From assembly GCA_025774735.1 (NCBI GenBank), contig JALGZU010000153.1, forward strand, positions 1 to 8,848: a stretch of DNA of 8,848 nt, given 5' to 3'. Shown one piece after another: positions 7,432 to 8,848 of this stretch; position 1 is the first letter of the stretch; each line of letters starts with the position of its first letter. Position numbers and translations under genes: made by a program. The notes beneath the pieces are model-generated. The model was not told the DNA's origin and made no database searches. It worked only from the letters and a program-made list of their open reading frames with translations. This DNA is from a candidate division LCP-89 bacterium. Lineage in GTDB: Bacteria; Electryoneota; B3-LCP.

Positions 7432-8470
7432 CGCTGTTCTCCGGGACAATGCGCAGCCTGAGCAGGATCAGGAACCCGATCAGGGCGGGTAGCAGTACGT
7501 TCATGCTGAAAAGCATGACCGAACTGTTGAAAGCGGCGGCCTGTTCGACGCCGAAGAGCCGGAAAAATCCCACCGAAGCCGTTTCTCCCACGCCCAATCC
7601 TCCCACCGAAATCGGCAGAGCCGCCTTGACGAACATGGTGGCCGAAGCCGCCCGGAGCGAATCGTAGAGGTCCACCGGCTGGAAAGACAGCACCAGCAGG
7701 TAGTATTGAAAGATCGATATCAAATAGTGTGAAACACCCAGAACCGTGAGAGTCAGCGATTGCCGCAGCATAATGGGATCGAGACCGCTCAAGAGGACCT
7801 TGATCTTGTCCCGGTAGGGCAGCATGACGTTGACGGCGTACATAAGGTCCCTCACCCAGCGGGGCGACAGCAGCAGCAGGATCAGGGTGAGCCATGATAT
7901 CCCCACCAGGACGCAGCTCGAGACGAAAAGATAGGCGTTGCCGTCCAGTACCAGGCCCGGCAGCAGGAGAAGCCCCAGGGCGCCTCCCATAATAATGGGC
8001 AGCAGGTTGTAGAGCTTGTCGATGATGGAGATGCCGATGAGTTCCAGGCGGGGCCTGCCGGCGATGAAGAAGGCCCGGCCGAATTCGCCCAGTTGTCCCG
8101 GGGTAACCACGGCGAACGTGAAGCCGACCAGCAGCGTGTTCAGGATCTCGACACTGCTCGCTTCCGGTTTGACCTGCCTGAGCAGGTAGCCCCATTTCAT
8201 GGCCCGGAGGGCCAGGTTGGGGATGACCAGCGCCAGACTGATGAGAACCAGGGGAAAGCGGGACCCCTGAAAGGCGCCCACGATTTCCCGCGGGTGTATC
8301 GTGGCGATCAAGAGCACCAGCACCGAAGCCGTCAGCAGGATTTTTATCCAGAAGACCAGGCGGGAGCGCAGGCTGGCGGGTTTCGCCGCCATCGGTTCTT
8401 CGCCCCGCTCTGGCGTGAATTCAGGGGCGATACTTTCGCTCGTCGTTTTAACGGCCACCTTCGATATCAC
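7424..8470 (-). CDS. Flippase-like membrane protein (lysylphosphatidylglycerol synthase TM / UPF0104, AglD-like family)
   Basis: The protein has 348 residues and is very hydrophobic, with about seven or eight predicted membrane helices. Family hallmarks are visible: the R89-MKWGYLLRQ segment, TPGQLGEFGRAFF (123-135), IIDKLYNLLP (DK 151-152) and LPISVGGLGVGE (285-296). This is the membrane half found in MprF and in stand-alone proteins such as AglD-type and hopanoid-linked members, thought to bind or translocate lipids. No aminoacyl-transfer domain is present, so it is not a full MprF. It precedes and overlaps a membrane glycosyltransferase, which suggests handling of the lipid carrier or glycolipid. 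GTG 8470 is used as the start, but the GAAGG before it touches the codon. ATG 8392 (residue 27, just before the basic region and first helix) is a reasonable alternative, because the first 26 residues are polar and look unconserved. Confidence 0.85.
   Translation of the reverse strand: MISKVAVKTTSESIAPEFTPERGEEPMAAKPASLRSRLVFWIKILLTASVLVLLIATIHPREIVGAFQGSRFPLVLISLALVIPNLALRAMKWGYLLRQVKPEASSVEILNTLLVGFTFAVVTPGQLGEFGRAFFIAGRPRLELIGISIIDKLYNLLPIIMGGALGLLLLPGLVLDGNAYLFVSSCVLVGISWLTLILLLLSPRWVRDLMYAVNVMLPYRDKIKVLLSGLDPIMLRQSLTLTVLGVSHYLISIFQYYLLVLSFQPVDLYDSLRAASATMFVKAALPISVGGLGVGETASVGFFRLFGVEQAAAFNSSVMLFSMNVLLPALIGFLILLRLRIVPENSGA
7438..7442 (-). promoter_or_regulatory. Ribosome binding site that decides the GT2 start
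   Basis: On the - strand these bases read GGAGA and end 7 nt before GTG 7431. They lie inside the last codons of the upstream flippase-like gene. The spacing is good for a Shine-Dalgarno and favours GTG 7431 over TTG 7449. Confidence 0.6.
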
Positions 8471-8478
8471 CCTTCATT

Positions 8479-8848
8479 TTAACGCCCCTTCCACGATGGC
8501 GACGGCAGCAGGCTCAACGGCTGCAGCAGCGTGAAAATCAGAGGAAACAGCAGAGCCGCCGGTATCGCCCAGAACAGAAGTAGCGGTTGTTTCAACCGTA
8601 TGCCCCCCCACAAGTAAATGAACAGCAGGGATAAACTCAGTATTCCCCAGCCCAACCATGAGAATGCACCAGCTTCCACTCCGGAAATGTCTAATATTCC
8701 AATGAGAACAGTGCTCAAGCAGCCCAGATAGATGACTGCCGCCAACAGGATCCAGTGAACGGCGTAATGGCGGCCGGCCGACAGGTGGCGGCGCTTGCGC
8801 GACCAGTAAGCCCGGGAGGAATCCGGGGCGCGAGTTTGAACTGTTGAT
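8479..8848 (-). CDS. Membrane protein of unknown function, N-terminus beyond the window
   Basis: The frame is open from the window edge (8848) to a TAA at 8479-8481, giving 122 visible residues. The first 30 or so are polar and strongly basic (SRKRRHLSAGRHYAVH). Three hydrophobic helices follow: from about ILLAAVIYLGCL, from about WLGWGILSLSLLFIYLW, and from about PLLLFWAIPAALLFPLIF. The end is short and polar (SPSWKGR). A TTG at 8745 could begin an 88-residue protein, but it would start inside the first helix, so I read the gene as continuing upstream. It ends 8 nt before the flippase-like gene and is probably in the same operon. I do not recognise the family. A membrane partner of the glycosyltransferases, or a transporter or polymerase fragment, are possibilities I cannot separate. 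Confidence 0.65.
   Translation of the reverse strand, partial: STVQTRAPDSSRAYWSRKRRHLSAGRHYAVHWILLAAVIYLGCLSTVLIGILDISGVEAGAFSWLGWGILSLSLLFIYLWGGIRLKQPLLLFWAIPAALLFPLIFTLLQPLSLLPSPSWKGR

Noticed and set aside
7383..8195. - strand open frame of 270 codons overlapping the flippase-like gene
   Set aside because: Its translation is rich in R, G, P and H, with no hydrophobic pattern. The alternative frame on the same strand shows family motifs and membrane helices.
8474..8659. - strand 61-codon frame near the right end
   Set aside because: It overlaps the hydrophobic frame 8479-8848, which has three clear membrane helices and continues off the window.

Overview
The window reads as a piece of a Gram-negative (diderm) bacterial chromosome. 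The evidence is a lipoprotein with a SPOR (peptidoglycan-binding) domain and the end of a Bat (Bacteroides aerotolerance-type) operon. No RNA gene, mobile element or CRISPR array was seen. A phylum cannot be assigned from the sequence alone. The Bat genes and the envelope gene content would suit the FCB-like or candidate-phylum bacteria often recovered from metagenomes, but this is a weak inference.

Left block, + strand (1-1419): a 26-codon gene end fits the C-terminus of BatD. It overlaps by 4 nt a batE-like gene encoding a signal peptide, TPRs, two membrane helices and an SH3 domain. That gene is broken in this sequence by a perfect 22-bp tandem duplication at 432-475. Deleting either copy restores one continuous reading frame of about 255 residues. 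A 172-residue lipoprotein with a C-terminal SPOR domain follows.

Right block, - strand (8848 down to 1397): seven tightly spaced genes look like one transcription unit. In transcription order they are: a membrane protein cut by the window edge; a flippase-like membrane protein of the lysylphosphatidylglycerol-synthase transmembrane (UPF0104/AglD-like) family; a membrane family-2 glycosyltransferase (GT2); a radical SAM protein with a C-terminal cysteine cluster; a second membrane GT2; a second radical SAM protein; and a PHP-type metallohydrolase with a beta-rich N-terminal extension. Three junctions overlap or are separated by a single base; the other gaps are 8, 41 and 78 nt. The two blocks converge, and their last genes overlap tail to tail by 23 nt.

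The main point of interest is the repeated GT2-radical SAM, GT2-radical SAM order, followed by a PHP hydrolase and preceded by a flippase-like protein. I infer a pathway that builds and modifies an envelope glycan or glycolipid at the inner membrane. No substrate can be named from the sequence. The second point is the 22-bp duplication, which is either a real recent (possibly reversible) inactivation of batE or an assembly error.
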